Origin: Pseudomonas sp.
GTDB lineage: Bacteria > Pseudomonadota > Gammaproteobacteria > Pseudomonadales > Pseudomonadaceae
NCBI GenBank assembly: GCA_007117785.1
Contig: SKFV01000016.1
Coordinates: forward strand, 1 to 33,823
DNA length: 33,823 nt
Direction: 5' to 3'
Positions within the stretch are counted from its first letter, which is position 1. The number at the start of each line of letters is the position of its first letter. Under the pieces are notes generated by a model. The model saw only the letters and a program-made list of their open reading frames with translations, was not told where the DNA came from and ran no database searches. Shown here in pieces: positions 1 through 10,167 of this stretch. The translations under genes and the position numbers were made by a program.

Positions 1-64
1 AGTGAATCGCCCCTAGTTTCGTAGACACCTCCAGGCCTTATAATCGAGGCACCCAGGAGGTCCA

Positions 65-343
65 ATGAGCAACCCACGCTACACCGAAGAATTCAAAATC
101 GAAGCCGTCAAGCAGGTGGCAGACCGAGGCCATTCCGTTGCCGAGGTCGCCGCTCGATTAGGCGTGTCGGCACACAGCCTGTATCAATGGCTCAAGCGCT
201 ACGATAAGCCCACCGCCCAGCGACAGCAGGATGACGATCTCCAGGCTGAGAACCGGCGATTGAAGGCCGAGCTCAAACGCGTATCAGAAGAGCGCGATAT
301 ATTAAAAAAGGCCACCGCGTACTTCGCCAGAAAGTCCGACTGA
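65..343 (+). CDS. IS3-family transposase OrfA (HTH)
   Basis: MSNPRYTEEFKIEAVKQVADRGHSVAEVAARLGVSAHSLYQWLKRY...ERDILKKATAYFARKSD is typical of IS3-family OrfA. Confidence 0.93.
   Translation: MSNPRYTEEFKIEAVKQVADRGHSVAEVAARLGVSAHSLYQWLKRYDKPTAQRQQDDDLQAENRRLKAELKRVSEERDILKKATAYFARKSD
304..310 (+). promoter_or_regulatory. Programmed -1 frameshift heptamer A-AAA-AAG
   Basis: In the orfA frame, TTA AAA AAG (302-310) gives A AAA AAG in the correct phase. A -1 slip reads GHRVLRQKVRLRYAFIQSQVDKYPVRPLCKMM... into orfB with no intervening stop. Confidence 0.75.
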
Positions 344-1215
344 GGTACGCGTTTATTCAGAGCCAAGTGGACAAATATCCCGTGCGCCCCCTGTGCAAGA
401 TGATGACAGTGCACCCCAGTGGTTACTATGCCTGGTGTCGCAACAAGCTATCTAACCGTGCTCGGGAAGATCAGCGCCTGTTGGGCCAGATAAAACACTC
501 ATGGCTTGAAAGCGGCGGCGTGTATGGCTATCGCAAAATTCATTTGGATCTTCGTGAAGCTGGCGAGACCTGCGGTAAGCACCGGGTAGCCCGGCTAATG
601 CGCGGCGAAGGACTGCGGTCTCAGTCCGGCTATCGGCGCCGTCGAGGCTACTACAGCGGTAAACCTGCTGTTGTCTCACCGAACCACCTAGATCGTCAGT
701 TTGAAGTGTCGGCGCCCAATGTTGCCTAGGTGACAGATATAACTTACATCCGCACCTACGAAGGCTGGCTGTATTTGTCCGTGGTTATCGACCTGTTCTC
801 TCGCCAGGTCGTTGGTTGGTCGATGAAGCCGCGCATGACTTCGGATTTGGCGCTGGACGCTCTGTTAGCGGCAGTATGGCGCCGTAAACCGTCAGGGTCC
901 GTAATGGTCCATTCGGATCAAGGTAGTCAATTCAGTAGCGGTGATTGGCAGAGCTTTCTGAAAGCGAATCATCTGGTGGGCAGCATGAGCCGCCGCGGGA
1001 ACTGCCATGACAACGCAGTCGCTGAAAGCTTCTTTCAATTACTCAAACGCGAGCGGATCAAGCGGCAGATCTATCCAACACGCGAAGCTGCAAGGCAGGA
1101 CGTGTTCAATTACATTGAGATGTTTTATAACCCAAGGCGCCGACACGGCACGAGTGGTGACCTATCACCGATCGAGTTCGAAAAGCGTCACTACCAGAGC
1201 CTGACGGGTGTCTAG
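310..1215 (+). pseudogene. IS3-family transposase OrfB, interrupted by in-frame TAG at 727-729
   Basis: ORFs 367-729 and 730-1215 are in the same frame, separated only by TAG in ...SAPNVA*VTDITYIRTYEGWLYLSVVID..., where related transposases normally have W (NxxWVTDITYI). The DDE core is present downstream (VTDITYI, HSDQGSQFSS, NCHDNAVAESFFQLLKRE). Confidence 0.8.
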
Positions 1216-1290
1216 GATACCGGGGGCGATTCATGGATCCGGATGATCAGCGTTTTGATTGACTGTTACTAGCTGTTTACCCGTGCCATT

Positions 1291-2529
1291 CTAGCTATCA
1301 GTCGGCTCAATAAACACCTGCTGTAGCCAGATCAAACTGTCCAGATACTCGCTGTTCAGGGTGTCAGAAACCGTTAGCTGGCGTCCTTCACGTTGTGCCA
1401 ACTCAAAGGCTTCAACCAACTTCAACAGCCGCCCCTGCGCCCCACTTCGCAGCAAAAGAGCCGCCTTCACTTCTGCAGTGAAAGGGATCATTTCCACCAG
1501 CTCCGCCATATCTACACCATGATAGCTGTCCATTAATGAAAAAAGACCCATCGCAAAGGCTTCACTTGGATCACATGACTGCAAACGCCTTGCAACCCGC
1601 TTACACATGGCAGCCCGCAAGAGCATTTGCTTGAGCTTTAGCGCAGACAGCGGAAAATTATTGGCCAGCAAGAGCTGGGTGATCATACTCTGCAGTTTAT
1701 CCAACCCCAACAACATACTGGCCTGACGCAAGCTGACGACTTCTCTGCGGCGCAGCGGCAAATTTTGGTTCGCTTGTCGCAAGACCAGCACTACCAAGTG
1801 CGGGTCCTGTGAGAGCAAGGCTTCAACCCGGCCAATATCGGGCTCGGCGCGGTAGAGTTCCTGCATCAAACCGAGGCGTGCAGCCAAATTTCCCTTACGG
1901 TTACGCAGGGGTGTGGGCACTTGGATGGCGGTAGAAAAAAAAGGTCCTTGCATCCAGTCCCCGCCGATAGCCAGCGCATGTTCATAATCAGTTTGCGTAT
2001 GGATATCGGCAACAAATAAACCAACGCCTTTCGGCGGCACAGGAGGAGTACCGCCTTGGGCAGGCGCATCGAACAGACTCAAGTAAATGTAATCACTGGC
2101 CTGTAAACCTATTTCTTCAATCTGTTGCGGGGTGAGTAACAGGCGGTAACCGGCTGCACGCAAGCCTTCAAGACAGGCACGATATTCGGCAAGGCTGGCC
2201 GGTGTATCCTCAAGCTTGAGCATGATTTGCTCTGCCGGAAAGTCGAGCACTGCCAGCTGACTCATTATCTGACAGGTCACACTCAAGATCAGCGTACGCT
2301 GCCCCACCAGATGCTGCAGACCCACCTCAAAGAAAGCTGCGGAACATGCTCGGGCAATCTTGCATTCAGGCGTTAGCATGGACCCCGCCACGCCATCGGC
2401 ATCGCGGTACAGCAATTCATCCGCGACATGACGAAACTCTCGGGTACATACCGGGTGCAGGAATATACTGTAGGCCGATTGCTCGCGGCCTGATGATTCT
2501 GTTGGGAATGACGATTCTGTGTGCATCAC
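1291..2529 (-). CDS. Degenerate EAL (YuxH-like) + HDOD domain signalling protein
   Basis: N-terminal ...[12 protein letters not shown]..., [23 protein letters not shown]-terminal HDOD-like ...[48 protein letters not shown]...[26 protein letters not shown]. Overlaps the upstream kinase stop by 4 nt. Confidence 0.8.
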   Translation of the reverse strand: MMHTESSFPTESSGREQSAYSIFLHPVCTREFRHVADELLYRDADGVAGSMLTPECKIARACSAAFFEVGLQHLVGQRTLILSVTCQIMSQLAVLDFPAEQIMLKLEDTPASLAEYRACLEGLRAAGYRLLLTPQQIEEIGLQASDYIYLSLFDAPAQGGTPPVPPKGVGLFVADIHTQTDYEHALAIGGDWMQGPFFSTAIQVPTPLRNRKGNLAARLGLMQELYRAEPDIGRVEALLSQDPHLVVLVLRQANQNLPLRRREVVSLRQASMLLGLDKLQSMITQLLLANNFPLSALKLKQMLLRAAMCKRVARRLQSCDPSEAFAMGLFSLMDSYHGVDMAELVEMIPFTAEVKAALLLRSGAQGRLLKLVEAFELAQREGRQLTVSDTLNSEYLDSLIWLQQVFIEPTDS

Positions 2530-4991
2530 GTCAACGTCTGCTGTAGTTGTTGTAACTGTTGGACAAGCTGTCCCAGTTGAGCAGCCAATTGTTGTTGCAA
2601 GGAACGGAGTACAGCTTGATCAGCCGCCTGACCAGCGGCTTGCTGCAAGGCACCTGCTGTTGCCACCACAGGTTCAGCGCCAAAGGTACCCACCAATCCT
2701 TTCAGCGTATGTGCCAGGCGACCAGCCGCAGCGGTGTCTGTTGCGTTAAGGGCTTCGTCCAACTCGACGAGATAGCCGGGACCATCGCGGACAAACATCT
2801 CTATAACTGTCAATAACAGACTTTTGTCCCCTCCCAGCCGACCCAGCATTGCGGGTATGTCAAGCGGAGGCAAGTCAGCGACACTTTCATTATCTGCCTC
2901 CTGCTCTGCTGCCAACAACAGCGTTTCGATGCGCTCTTCATTAAGCGTAACGGCGATGTCTGCAGGCTCGTAACCCGGCACCAATCGAATGATTTCATCA
3001 ATCAGCAGATCACTATCAATCGGCTTGGCTATGTAACCTTGAAAGCCCGACGCAAGGTATTGCTCACGATCACCCTGCATGGCGTTGGCCGTTAGAGCAA
3101 TGATGGGCGTCGCAGCGCAATCGGCGTTTTTCTCAAGTTGGCGTATCTGTCTCAGTGCTTGCTGACCGTCCATGACGGGCATCATGATATCCATCAAGAT
3201 CAGATCAAAGCGACACTCAACAGCCGCTGCCACCGCCTGCTCGCCATTCAGGGCGATATGCGGCTCAATACCATATTTTTTTAACAGCGATTGCAACAGT
3301 GCCAGATTGATACTGTTGTCTTCCGCCACCAACACCTTCAAACCATGCAAGTTATGTATCCGCCGACCCATCGTGCGATCAGCAGGTGGCCCTTGCAATA
3401 CATGACGGATTTCTTCCAGCATTACCGGCTGTATAAGCAAGTCAAACTGGCTCGCGGCAAGATCAGTGCTGATATGCTCAGCGCGCTGATCAGTCGCGAT
3501 GACAACCAGCTGACAGCTAGCGAGTTGCGCATCCTCTCGAATGGCTCGCAAACACTGGGCCTGATCCATACCCGCCTGCAAGGGCCCGAGAAATACATGG
3601 GTAAAAGTCGCTGCCTTGGCTCGTCGCAGCATGAACAAAGCCTCTGGCCCACTGGTCGCCCATTCTGACCCGATACCCAAACGTTTCAACATGACCAGCA
3701 ATAACTGTTTCAGCCGCGGCTGATCGGTGACCAGCAAGACCCGTGGCTGAGAACCATCAAGCGCCTCAAAGGCAGACGCCTCTGACGCTATAGCCGTGGG
3801 CAGGCTGAAGGTGAAGGTAGTCCCATGGTCCGGCTCGCTGTGCAGGTGAATCTCACCGTCGAGCAAATCGCCAAGCCGGCGCGCAATCGTCAGGCCAAGA
3901 CCAGAACCCTCGTATTGTCGGTTACTGGCACTGTCAACCTGGGTAAAGGGTTGAAAAATACGCTCTTGCAACGCAGGATCAATGCCTATTCCGCTATCAG
4001 TCACCTGGAAAATCAACTTGCCCTGTTCCGGCTGAACCGTATCTGCCTGCCAATCCACTTGCAGGCGAACAAACCCGCTGTCGGTAAACTTGAGGGCGTT
4101 GCCCAACAAGTTGATCAGGATCTGGCGGATGCGCGCCGAATCGGTATATACCCAGGCCGGCAAACCAATATCGAGGTCGTAACTGAAATCCAGCTGTTTA
4201 TCCCAGGCCGTGGTGGCAAGGGATTTCATTATTTCCCCACACAAAGAAAGGATATCAACTGGCTCTTTGTTGATCGACAGATGGCCGGCTTCAATCTTGG
4301 ACAAGTCCAGCACGTCGTTGATGATATTCAGCAAATGCTCAGCAGAGCGCTTGGCTAACTGCAGTTGATGGTACTGCAGGTGATCTAGCTGGGTATCCAG
4401 CATCAGATTCAACATGCCTAACACGCCGTTCATCGGGGTGCGTATTTCATGGCTCATATTGGCCAGAAACTGGCTTTTGGCCTGGTTGGCCTCTTCAGCC
4501 AGGCTGATCTGACGCTTGAGTTCACGCTCGTATTGACAGGCCCGAATGGCATGGCTCAGCTTGACCATCAACTGCTGCAGAGAAACCTGCAGATCATGAT
4601 CCAGTTCCTGCAGCCGCTTTTCCAGCAACAACACACCAATATCTGGCAGTTCAAAGGCGTAAAACCAGCCGCTGGCGGTAGCATGCGTGCAGGGCAATGG
4701 CCCGCCTTCGGCAAGTCGCTGAAGGAGCGGGGCAAAATAATCACCGGACATAATGCGCCTCGGGATTGCCGCCAAGCACGCATAACCCACGCCAGCCGCG
4801 TTGACGCCATCATCATTGCTGACCAACACCTGAACGGCCGTACCGTTCAGAGAACGCAGCAGGGTTCGCAAGCTATCCTGCAACATCTGATCCAGATCCA
4901 GACTGTTCCCGATAGACAGGGCTATCTGATAGAGAACTTCGGTTTTTTCTACCGAGTGCATCGGGTCAACCTCTACCGGCGGTGTCTTCAA
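2526..4991 (-). CDS. Hybrid histidine kinase: GAF-like N-terminus, HisKA-HATPase, pseudo-REC, REC, Hpt
   Basis: H-box [18 protein letters not shown]-box [12 protein letters not shown]-boxes VTDSGIGID and [12 protein letters not shown]; second [12 protein letters not shown]...[13 protein letters not shown]...YIAKP; Hpt [14 protein letters not shown] probable alternative start is Met at 4961, just after the FIST stop codon. Confidence 0.93.
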   Translation of the reverse strand: MKTPPVEVDPMHSVEKTEVLYQIALSIGNSLDLDQMLQDSLRTLLRSLNGTAVQVLVSNDDGVNAAGVGYACLAAIPRRIMSGDYFAPLLQRLAEGGPLPCTHATASGWFYAFELPDIGVLLLEKRLQELDHDLQVSLQQLMVKLSHAIRACQYERELKRQISLAEEANQAKSQFLANMSHEIRTPMNGVLGMLNLMLDTQLDHLQYHQLQLAKRSAEHLLNIINDVLDLSKIEAGHLSINKEPVDILSLCGEIMKSLATTAWDKQLDFSYDLDIGLPAWVYTDSARIRQILINLLGNALKFTDSGFVRLQVDWQADTVQPEQGKLIFQVTDSGIGIDPALQERIFQPFTQVDSASNRQYEGSGLGLTIARRLGDLLDGEIHLHSEPDHGTTFTFSLPTAIASEASAFEALDGSQPRVLLVTDQPRLKQLLLVMLKRLGIGSEWATSGPEALFMLRRAKAATFTHVFLGPLQAGMDQAQCLRAIREDAQLASCQLVVIATDQRAEHISTDLAASQFDLLIQPVMLEEIRHVLQGPPADRTMGRRIHNLHGLKVLVAEDNSINLALLQSLLKKYGIEPHIALNGEQAVAAAVECRFDLILMDIMMPVMDGQQALRQIRQLEKNADCAATPIIALTANAMQGDREQYLASGFQGYIAKPIDSDLLIDEIIRLVPGYEPADIAVTLNEERIETLLLAAEQEADNESVADLPPLDIPAMLGRLGGDKSLLLTVIEMFVRDGPGYLVELDEALNATDTAAAGRLAHTLKGLVGTFGAEPVVATAGALQQAAGQAADQAVLRSLQQQLAAQLGQLVQQLQQLQQTLT

Positions 4992-6123
4992 TCAGACCGA
5001 CAACACAGGTTTTGTTATAAAAATCCAGATAGTCATTACCACTGTTAGCGATTTCACCCAGGGTAAGCGCTCCCACAACCCGCGCTTTGTGGCCACCCGA
5101 GACCGCTGACAACTCGTCCTGAATGCGTTCCTGGAGAAACAGCACCCTGGAGATACAGTCAACCACCACGGTAATCACCTCATCCGGGAGCCCGATCGCT
5201 GCTGCCTGATCTGTGGCGATTGTCCGTGCCAAGGCTGCCGCAGCAATCAATTGATCAGCCTGACCGTGCAGAACGCGGACAAAACACCCTTCGGGTACCT
5301 CGCCAACACATACCAGCCCGCCGTCAGCATCGACGGCAATCGGGTCACGCACGACCATTTCGTTACTGAGCTTGGTGATACCGAACGGATAAGATTTCGC
5401 GGTACTGAAAAAATCGTCCAGATCCAGGGTGATGCCGGCATGATTGGCAATCTGCTCACGGTACACATCGAGTGCTGGACGCCAGTCAAGGCTACGGATA
5501 ACCGTACCTTGTGCCTCGGTTACCTTGAAACTGCCCGAAACGGGTTGCCAGCCATGTGCCACACCCAGCGCACTGCGTCGTGGCAAGTTGATCAGTACTG
5601 CAGCATCTTCATACAAGCCCTCTGGCGTAAGTAGGCAGGGCTTCTGTACCAGGCTCAGGGATCCCGCACCCCCACCAATAATATTTTTGTCTAGTGCAAA
5701 GCAATCGAAAAGGGCGTCCAAAAGATGACCAATCTGACCGGAAAGGCCATCCACCCAGACCATAAGGGTACCCTTTTCTTCTCGCTGCCACTCTGTAGCC
5801 ACCTCATGCAGGCGTGCCTCGTTCTCAGCAAGTGCTGCGGCATCACTGATCTGCGACAGCAGGCAATACGCTACCTGCAATTGCAGTGCGATGCAGATAA
5901 AACCACGTTCATAGTGCTGATCCTGAAAAATGATCTGTGGGAAAATCGCACCCAAAACAGGCGTTGCAGTTGACTTCAACAACAGGTCAAGCTCAGCCGC
6001 GTCCCAGTCATTACCATCTGCAGCGATGACCAGTAACGTTTTCACATCAGGTGCTGCCAACAAGCAGTTCATTTCGCTACGCAGTGCGGCCATGGTGTGT
6101 TCGGGACAAAACTTAACGTGCAT
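4966..6123 (-). CDS. FIST N/C domain sensory protein (NosP-like candidate)
   Basis: FIST-type pattern: [49 protein letters not shown]...; C-terminal [41 protein letters not shown] upstream. Overlaps or abuts the downstream hybrid kinase, as in known NosP/NahK-type pairs. Confidence 0.8.
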   Translation of the reverse strand: MHVKFCPEHTMAALRSEMNCLLAAPDVKTLLVIAADGNDWDAAELDLLLKSTATPVLGAIFPQIIFQDQHYERGFICIALQLQVAYCLLSQISDAAALAENEARLHEVATEWQREEKGTLMVWVDGLSGQIGHLLDALFDCFALDKNIIGGGAGSLSLVQKPCLLTPEGLYEDAAVLINLPRRSALGVAHGWQPVSGSFKVTEAQGTVIRSLDWRPALDVYREQIANHAGITLDLDDFFSTAKSYPFGITKLSNEMVVRDPIAVDADGGLVCVGEVPEGCFVRVLHGQADQLIAAAALARTIATDQAAAIGLPDEVITVVVDCISRVLFLQERIQDELSAVSGGHKARVVGALTLGEIANSGNDYLDFYNKTCVVGLIEDTAGRG

Positions 6124-6142
6124 GGATACTCCTTAAGTGCCG

Positions 6143-8191
6143 TCACAATGACCGGCGGCTGGCCAGCAGATTGACAAGGTCTGCTGGTAATAGCGGGCGA
6201 GCAAGCAAATAGCCTTGAATGAAATCGACCCCAAGGGCATCCAGATAGTCCCGTTGCCGTTCGGTTTCTACTCCCTCGGCTAGGCACGCTATGCCGGTGC
6301 TTTCGCAGAAACTGGTAATGGCCCGGATAATAGCCCGGCTACCCTTGCTGTCGGTGATTCCCGTGACAAAGGTGCGATCTATCTTCAGTACATCGTGGGG
6401 GAATTGCAGCAAGTATTCCATGGAGGAGTAGCCAACGCCGAAGTCATCTATGGCAATCCGGAAGCCTTCTTGTTTGAGGGCTTGTAAATGAGACAGGGCC
6501 AGCGTGGGATTGGTCATTGCCATGCTTTCAGTGATTTCTACCTCCAAAAGGGTAGGTGAGCAGTTTTCTTCTGCACACAAGGTCAGCATTCGACTGACCA
6601 GATCATGGTCGTTGAACTGAGTTGCCGACAGATTGATAGCTACCACCATATGCAACCCCTCGGACGCCCAGGCTAAAGCCTGTCGACTGGCGGTACGCAA
6701 CACCCAGTCACCGAACTCGGTCATCAACCCCATACTTTCCAGCAGCGGAATGAACCGGTCAGGTCCCAGCAAGCCTCTGTCCGGATGCTGCCAGCGCGCC
6801 AGCGCCTCAACACTGGAAATGCATCCGTCGGCAAGACTCTCCTGCGGTTGATACAGCAGGAAAAACTCATTTCGGTCAAAAGCAAGCCGCAGGTCTTCTT
6901 CCAGCGCAAGCAAGCCCGCTCCATCCTGTCCTACCAGCCCCTGATCGCTCATCAGTGATAAACGCCCTCCCGGCGTCACCTGAGCCTTGGCTCTGACAGC
7001 CTGCTGCAACAAGGCATCCGCCCGAATGCCAGGCTCACTCAAGGCAAAACCACCCTTGAAGTTCAAGCTGACCATTTGACGCTGCAACTGCCAGGTTTCC
7101 TCCAAAGGTTTAAGCTGTGCTGCAAGCCAGTTCTGGGTCCTGGCAATATCAACGGGTAAGAGGCTGGCAAAAATGAAGCAGTCGGCCTCAAGGCGCGCCA
7201 GCAAATGCTCTTTGGGTAAGGTATCGGCCAGCTTTTGCGCCACCATGATCAACAACTGGTCACCGGCTTCAGAACCCAATGCATCGTTGATGCGTTGCAT
7301 TCGGGCAATATCAAGTGCCACCACCACCCAGACATCTTCTGTCTCACAGGTCGACAGAATCTGCTCAAGCTGACTGATGAACAGTCGCCGTTTAGCTAAC
7401 CCCGTCAAATTGTCATGTTCCGCCAGATAAGCAATCTGCTGATCCTTGCTACGCTGCTCGGTAATGTCCTGAAAGGCCCCCGAGATCACCAGAGGATCAA
7501 GTGCATTGTCCGCCATCAAGCGAAGATGACGAATGGTCTTTCCCTTACCAAGTTGGACCTCAGTATCAAGGGTGCTACCACTGCTCACGGCAGCCTGTAA
7601 CATCATGGTCAGTTTATGTAATTGTTCCGTGGTCAATAGATCCGCCAGATCGCTGCGCTTTTCCGGCAAGCAATCCAAGCCTAATAACTCGTGGGCGTCC
7701 GCTGAAAACTGCAGATCTCCGGTATGCATGTTAATACGCCAGAAACCCAGCCGAGCCAGTCGACAAGCCGTATTCTGGTCGTGATAGGCACGATTGAGTT
7801 CATTCGCCTGAAAGGTTGCACGTAGGGCATAGCGCACGCGCTGGTTTAGCAACGGAAGATTGATGGGCTTGCTGATAAAATCGGTTGCACCGGCATTGAA
7901 CGCAGCATTGACGGACTCAATATCATCGTGACCGGTCAACATGATGATGGGTAGTTGTGGACGTATCGCATGCAAAGGTTGACAGGCGGTAAAGCCATCC
8001 ATGACCGGCATACTCACATCCATCAGCACCAGATGAAAGTTGTGATCACGACTAAAAGCAAGCGCCTGCTCACCGTTTTCCGCCTCGGAAACCGCATAAC
8101 CCTGACTTTGCAAGCCACGCACCAGCAGGGTTCGCAACATCGGCTCATCGTCGACCACCAGCAATGACAGGCCGCTCTTTTCTGACGTCAT
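6143..8191 (-). CDS. Response regulator: REC, PAS-like region, degenerate GGDEF, intact EAL (predicted c-di-GMP phosphodiesterase)
   Basis: REC LLVVDDEPMLRTLL...LVLMDVSMPVMDG...FISKPI; GGDEF site replaced by LARLEADCFIF; EAL motifs VEALARWQHP, INLSATQF, EITESMA, IDDFGVGYSSMEYL, LKIDRTFV, LAEGVET, IQGYLLARPL. Confidence 0.92.
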   Translation of the reverse strand: MTSEKSGLSLLVVDDEPMLRTLLVRGLQSQGYAVSEAENGEQALAFSRDHNFHLVLMDVSMPVMDGFTACQPLHAIRPQLPIIMLTGHDDIESVNAAFNAGATDFISKPINLPLLNQRVRYALRATFQANELNRAYHDQNTACRLARLGFWRINMHTGDLQFSADAHELLGLDCLPEKRSDLADLLTTEQLHKLTMMLQAAVSSGSTLDTEVQLGKGKTIRHLRLMADNALDPLVISGAFQDITEQRSKDQQIAYLAEHDNLTGLAKRRLFISQLEQILSTCETEDVWVVVALDIARMQRINDALGSEAGDQLLIMVAQKLADTLPKEHLLARLEADCFIFASLLPVDIARTQNWLAAQLKPLEETWQLQRQMVSLNFKGGFALSEPGIRADALLQQAVRAKAQVTPGGRLSLMSDQGLVGQDGAGLLALEEDLRLAFDRNEFFLLYQPQESLADGCISSVEALARWQHPDRGLLGPDRFIPLLESMGLMTEFGDWVLRTASRQALAWASEGLHMVVAINLSATQFNDHDLVSRMLTLCAEENCSPTLLEVEITESMAMTNPTLALSHLQALKQEGFRIAIDDFGVGYSSMEYLLQFPHDVLKIDRTFVTGITDSKGSRAIIRAITSFCESTGIACLAEGVETERQRDYLDALGVDFIQGYLLARPLLPADLVNLLASRRSL

Positions 8192-10155
8192 GACTGATCA
8201 CCCTTTTCCGTCTGGCCTTGCGCTGTCAGAAACATGGCCAACACACTGCCCAATTGTTGTTTGTCGATAGGCTTGCCCAGCACGCGCTGCATGCCGGCCT
8301 GATAGCAGGCGGCAACCACATTCTGCACGCCATCCGCCGTAATACCGATGACCGGGAGGGGCGGGGCAGCCTCTCCTTCACCTGCCCGAATCTGTCGGGT
8401 TGCTTCCAGGCCGTCCATGACCGGCATCTGGATATCCATTAATACCAGCGCAGGATGCTGATGCTGGATCTGCTCGAGTGCCTCGTTGCCATGGTCCGCG
8501 GTAACTGCGCTATATCCCAGTTCTTCAACAAAGCGTGTAATGATAGCTTGGTTAATCTTGTTATCCTCGACCACCAAAACCGGCCCCGGTGGCAGTCCTG
8601 AAGTGAGCGGCAGTTCATCTGCTGAAGGGAGACGCAAAGGCACACTGAGTGTCACCCTAAAACCTTGACCGTCTGCCGTCTTGAGCGACAAGTGGCCATT
8701 CATGGCACTGGCGAGCAGCTTGCAGACCGTCAGACCCAAACCAGCCCCACTTCGCTCACGCGTTACCCCCGCATCCATATCTGACATCAAAAAGATATCA
8801 TTGAGTGCGTCCTCAGGCATACCCCTTCCAGTATCTTGTACCCAGAATAGCAAAGTCTCTGCAGCCTCGGCACTTGACACCACGCGCGTGCCCAACTCGA
8901 TAGCACCTATGGGCGCAAATTTGCAGGCATTATCCAGCAAGTTCAGCAAGATACGTGACAACTTGGCCTCGTCTAGCAACACCTGATCGGGCACCGCGTC
9001 ATCGACATTCAGCACTATGGCCTCCGCTAAGCCGGGATGCTGCTTGCTAATCCGATCAACTGCTCTGGCCATCAAGGCAGCCACGCGGGCAGGGTGCTCT
9101 GGCTCGACAGCCGACACCGGGCTGGCTATCGGTGTGGTGGACAGTGCAACCAGGTTTTCCAGCATGTCCCGCAAACGCTCACAACTGGACTCCAACTGCG
9201 ATAGCTGGGATGCCTGATCAGCATCGTCAGCACGCATTAACGCCAGCGTACCCATTGCCGTGGTCAAGGGTGTCATCAACTCATGGCTGACATTGGCCAA
9301 CAGGCGGTCACGAAGCGCATGCACCCGAGCCGATTGTGCCTGAGCTTCCAGCATCAGTTGCTCAGAACGCACGCGCGCCGTGATATCTGTCTCGATCCCG
9401 ACAAACTGGGTCAACCGCTGCTGCGCATCACGCACTGGGGTCACACTCAGCGCTACCCATACCGGCTCACCATTGGCTTTGTAATTGACCAGTTCTGTGG
9501 TGAAGCCCTCCTCTCGGGCGATACACTGCGCCATGTAATGGACTGTCGCCGGATCGGTACGCGGTCCCTGCAACAGTTGACCGGGTCGAAAGCCGGCTAC
9601 CTGATCCAGCGTGTAGCCAAAGAGCTCGGTAAAACTGTCATTGACCCATTCAATACGGCCCAGAGGATCGGTAATAATTACAATGCTGGCAGTATGCAGA
9701 GCCACCTGGGCAAGCCGGAAATTTTCCCGCTCACTGTGCTTGAGCAGCGCTTCAACCTGCTTGCGCTGATCTATGTCGTACAGGCTACCAATGAACTGGC
9801 CTTTTTCCCCCGCCACCATGCGCAATTCAAACCAGCGTGGCTGATTGGGTTGCAAAAAGAGCTTTAGCTCAATGCCATCATGCAGCAACGGCAAGCTCTC
9901 AGGCAGCGCAGGTAAACCATCATTATCTTGCTGGAAATCCGACAACTGCATGCCCAGCAAGCTCGCCTCATCCTTTTCCGTCTGCCGAGACCACGCGGCA
10001 TTCACCAGCGACAGACGATAGTCTGCATCACAAATGAAAATGGCAGCATCCAGCAAAGCCAATAGCCGACTGTGCAGCGCTTGCGTACTGGAGAGTTTCT
10101 CCATTAACGCATACTGGATCTGAAGCTGTAGCTCATCTCTGGGGGTGTCAGCCAT
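8188..10155 (-). CDS. PAS-domain hybrid histidine kinase with C-terminal REC
   Basis: PAS ...WVNDSFTELFGYTLDQVAGFRPGQLLQGPRTDP...; HisKA LLANVSHELMTPLTTAMG; HATPase ILLNLLDNACKFAP, VQDTGRGMP, GAGLGLTVCKLL; REC PVLVVEDNKINQ...ALVLMDIQMPVMDG...VLGKPID. Confidence 0.93.
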   Translation of the reverse strand: MADTPRDELQLQIQYALMEKLSSTQALHSRLLALLDAAIFICDADYRLSLVNAAWSRQTEKDEASLLGMQLSDFQQDNDGLPALPESLPLLHDGIELKLFLQPNQPRWFELRMVAGEKGQFIGSLYDIDQRKQVEALLKHSERENFRLAQVALHTASIVIITDPLGRIEWVNDSFTELFGYTLDQVAGFRPGQLLQGPRTDPATVHYMAQCIAREEGFTTELVNYKANGEPVWVALSVTPVRDAQQRLTQFVGIETDITARVRSEQLMLEAQAQSARVHALRDRLLANVSHELMTPLTTAMGTLALMRADDADQASQLSQLESSCERLRDMLENLVALSTTPIASPVSAVEPEHPARVAALMARAVDRISKQHPGLAEAIVLNVDDAVPDQVLLDEAKLSRILLNLLDNACKFAPIGAIELGTRVVSSAEAAETLLFWVQDTGRGMPEDALNDIFLMSDMDAGVTRERSGAGLGLTVCKLLASAMNGHLSLKTADGQGFRVTLSVPLRLPSADELPLTSGLPPGPVLVVEDNKINQAIITRFVEELGYSAVTADHGNEALEQIQHQHPALVLMDIQMPVMDGLEATRQIRAGEGEAAPPLPVIGITADGVQNVVAACYQAGMQRVLGKPIDKQQLGSVLAMFLTAQGQTEKGDQS

Positions 10156-10167
10156 AATCAGGACTCA

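Larger units (their letters stand above)
3..1233 (+). mobile_element. IS3-family insertion sequence (orfA + orfB)
   Basis: Left end TGAATCGCCCCTAGTTTCGTAGACACC (3-29) and reverse complement of right end TGAATCGCCCCCGGTATCCTAGACACC (1207-1233) match at 23/27 positions; they enclose IS3-type OrfA (HTH) and OrfB (DDE integrase core). Confidence 0.93.

Noticed and set aside
3825-5048. Plus-strand ORFs antisense to the hybrid kinase (177 and 199 aa)
   Set aside because: They lie opposite a gene with unambiguous kinase motifs, and the translations match no known family.
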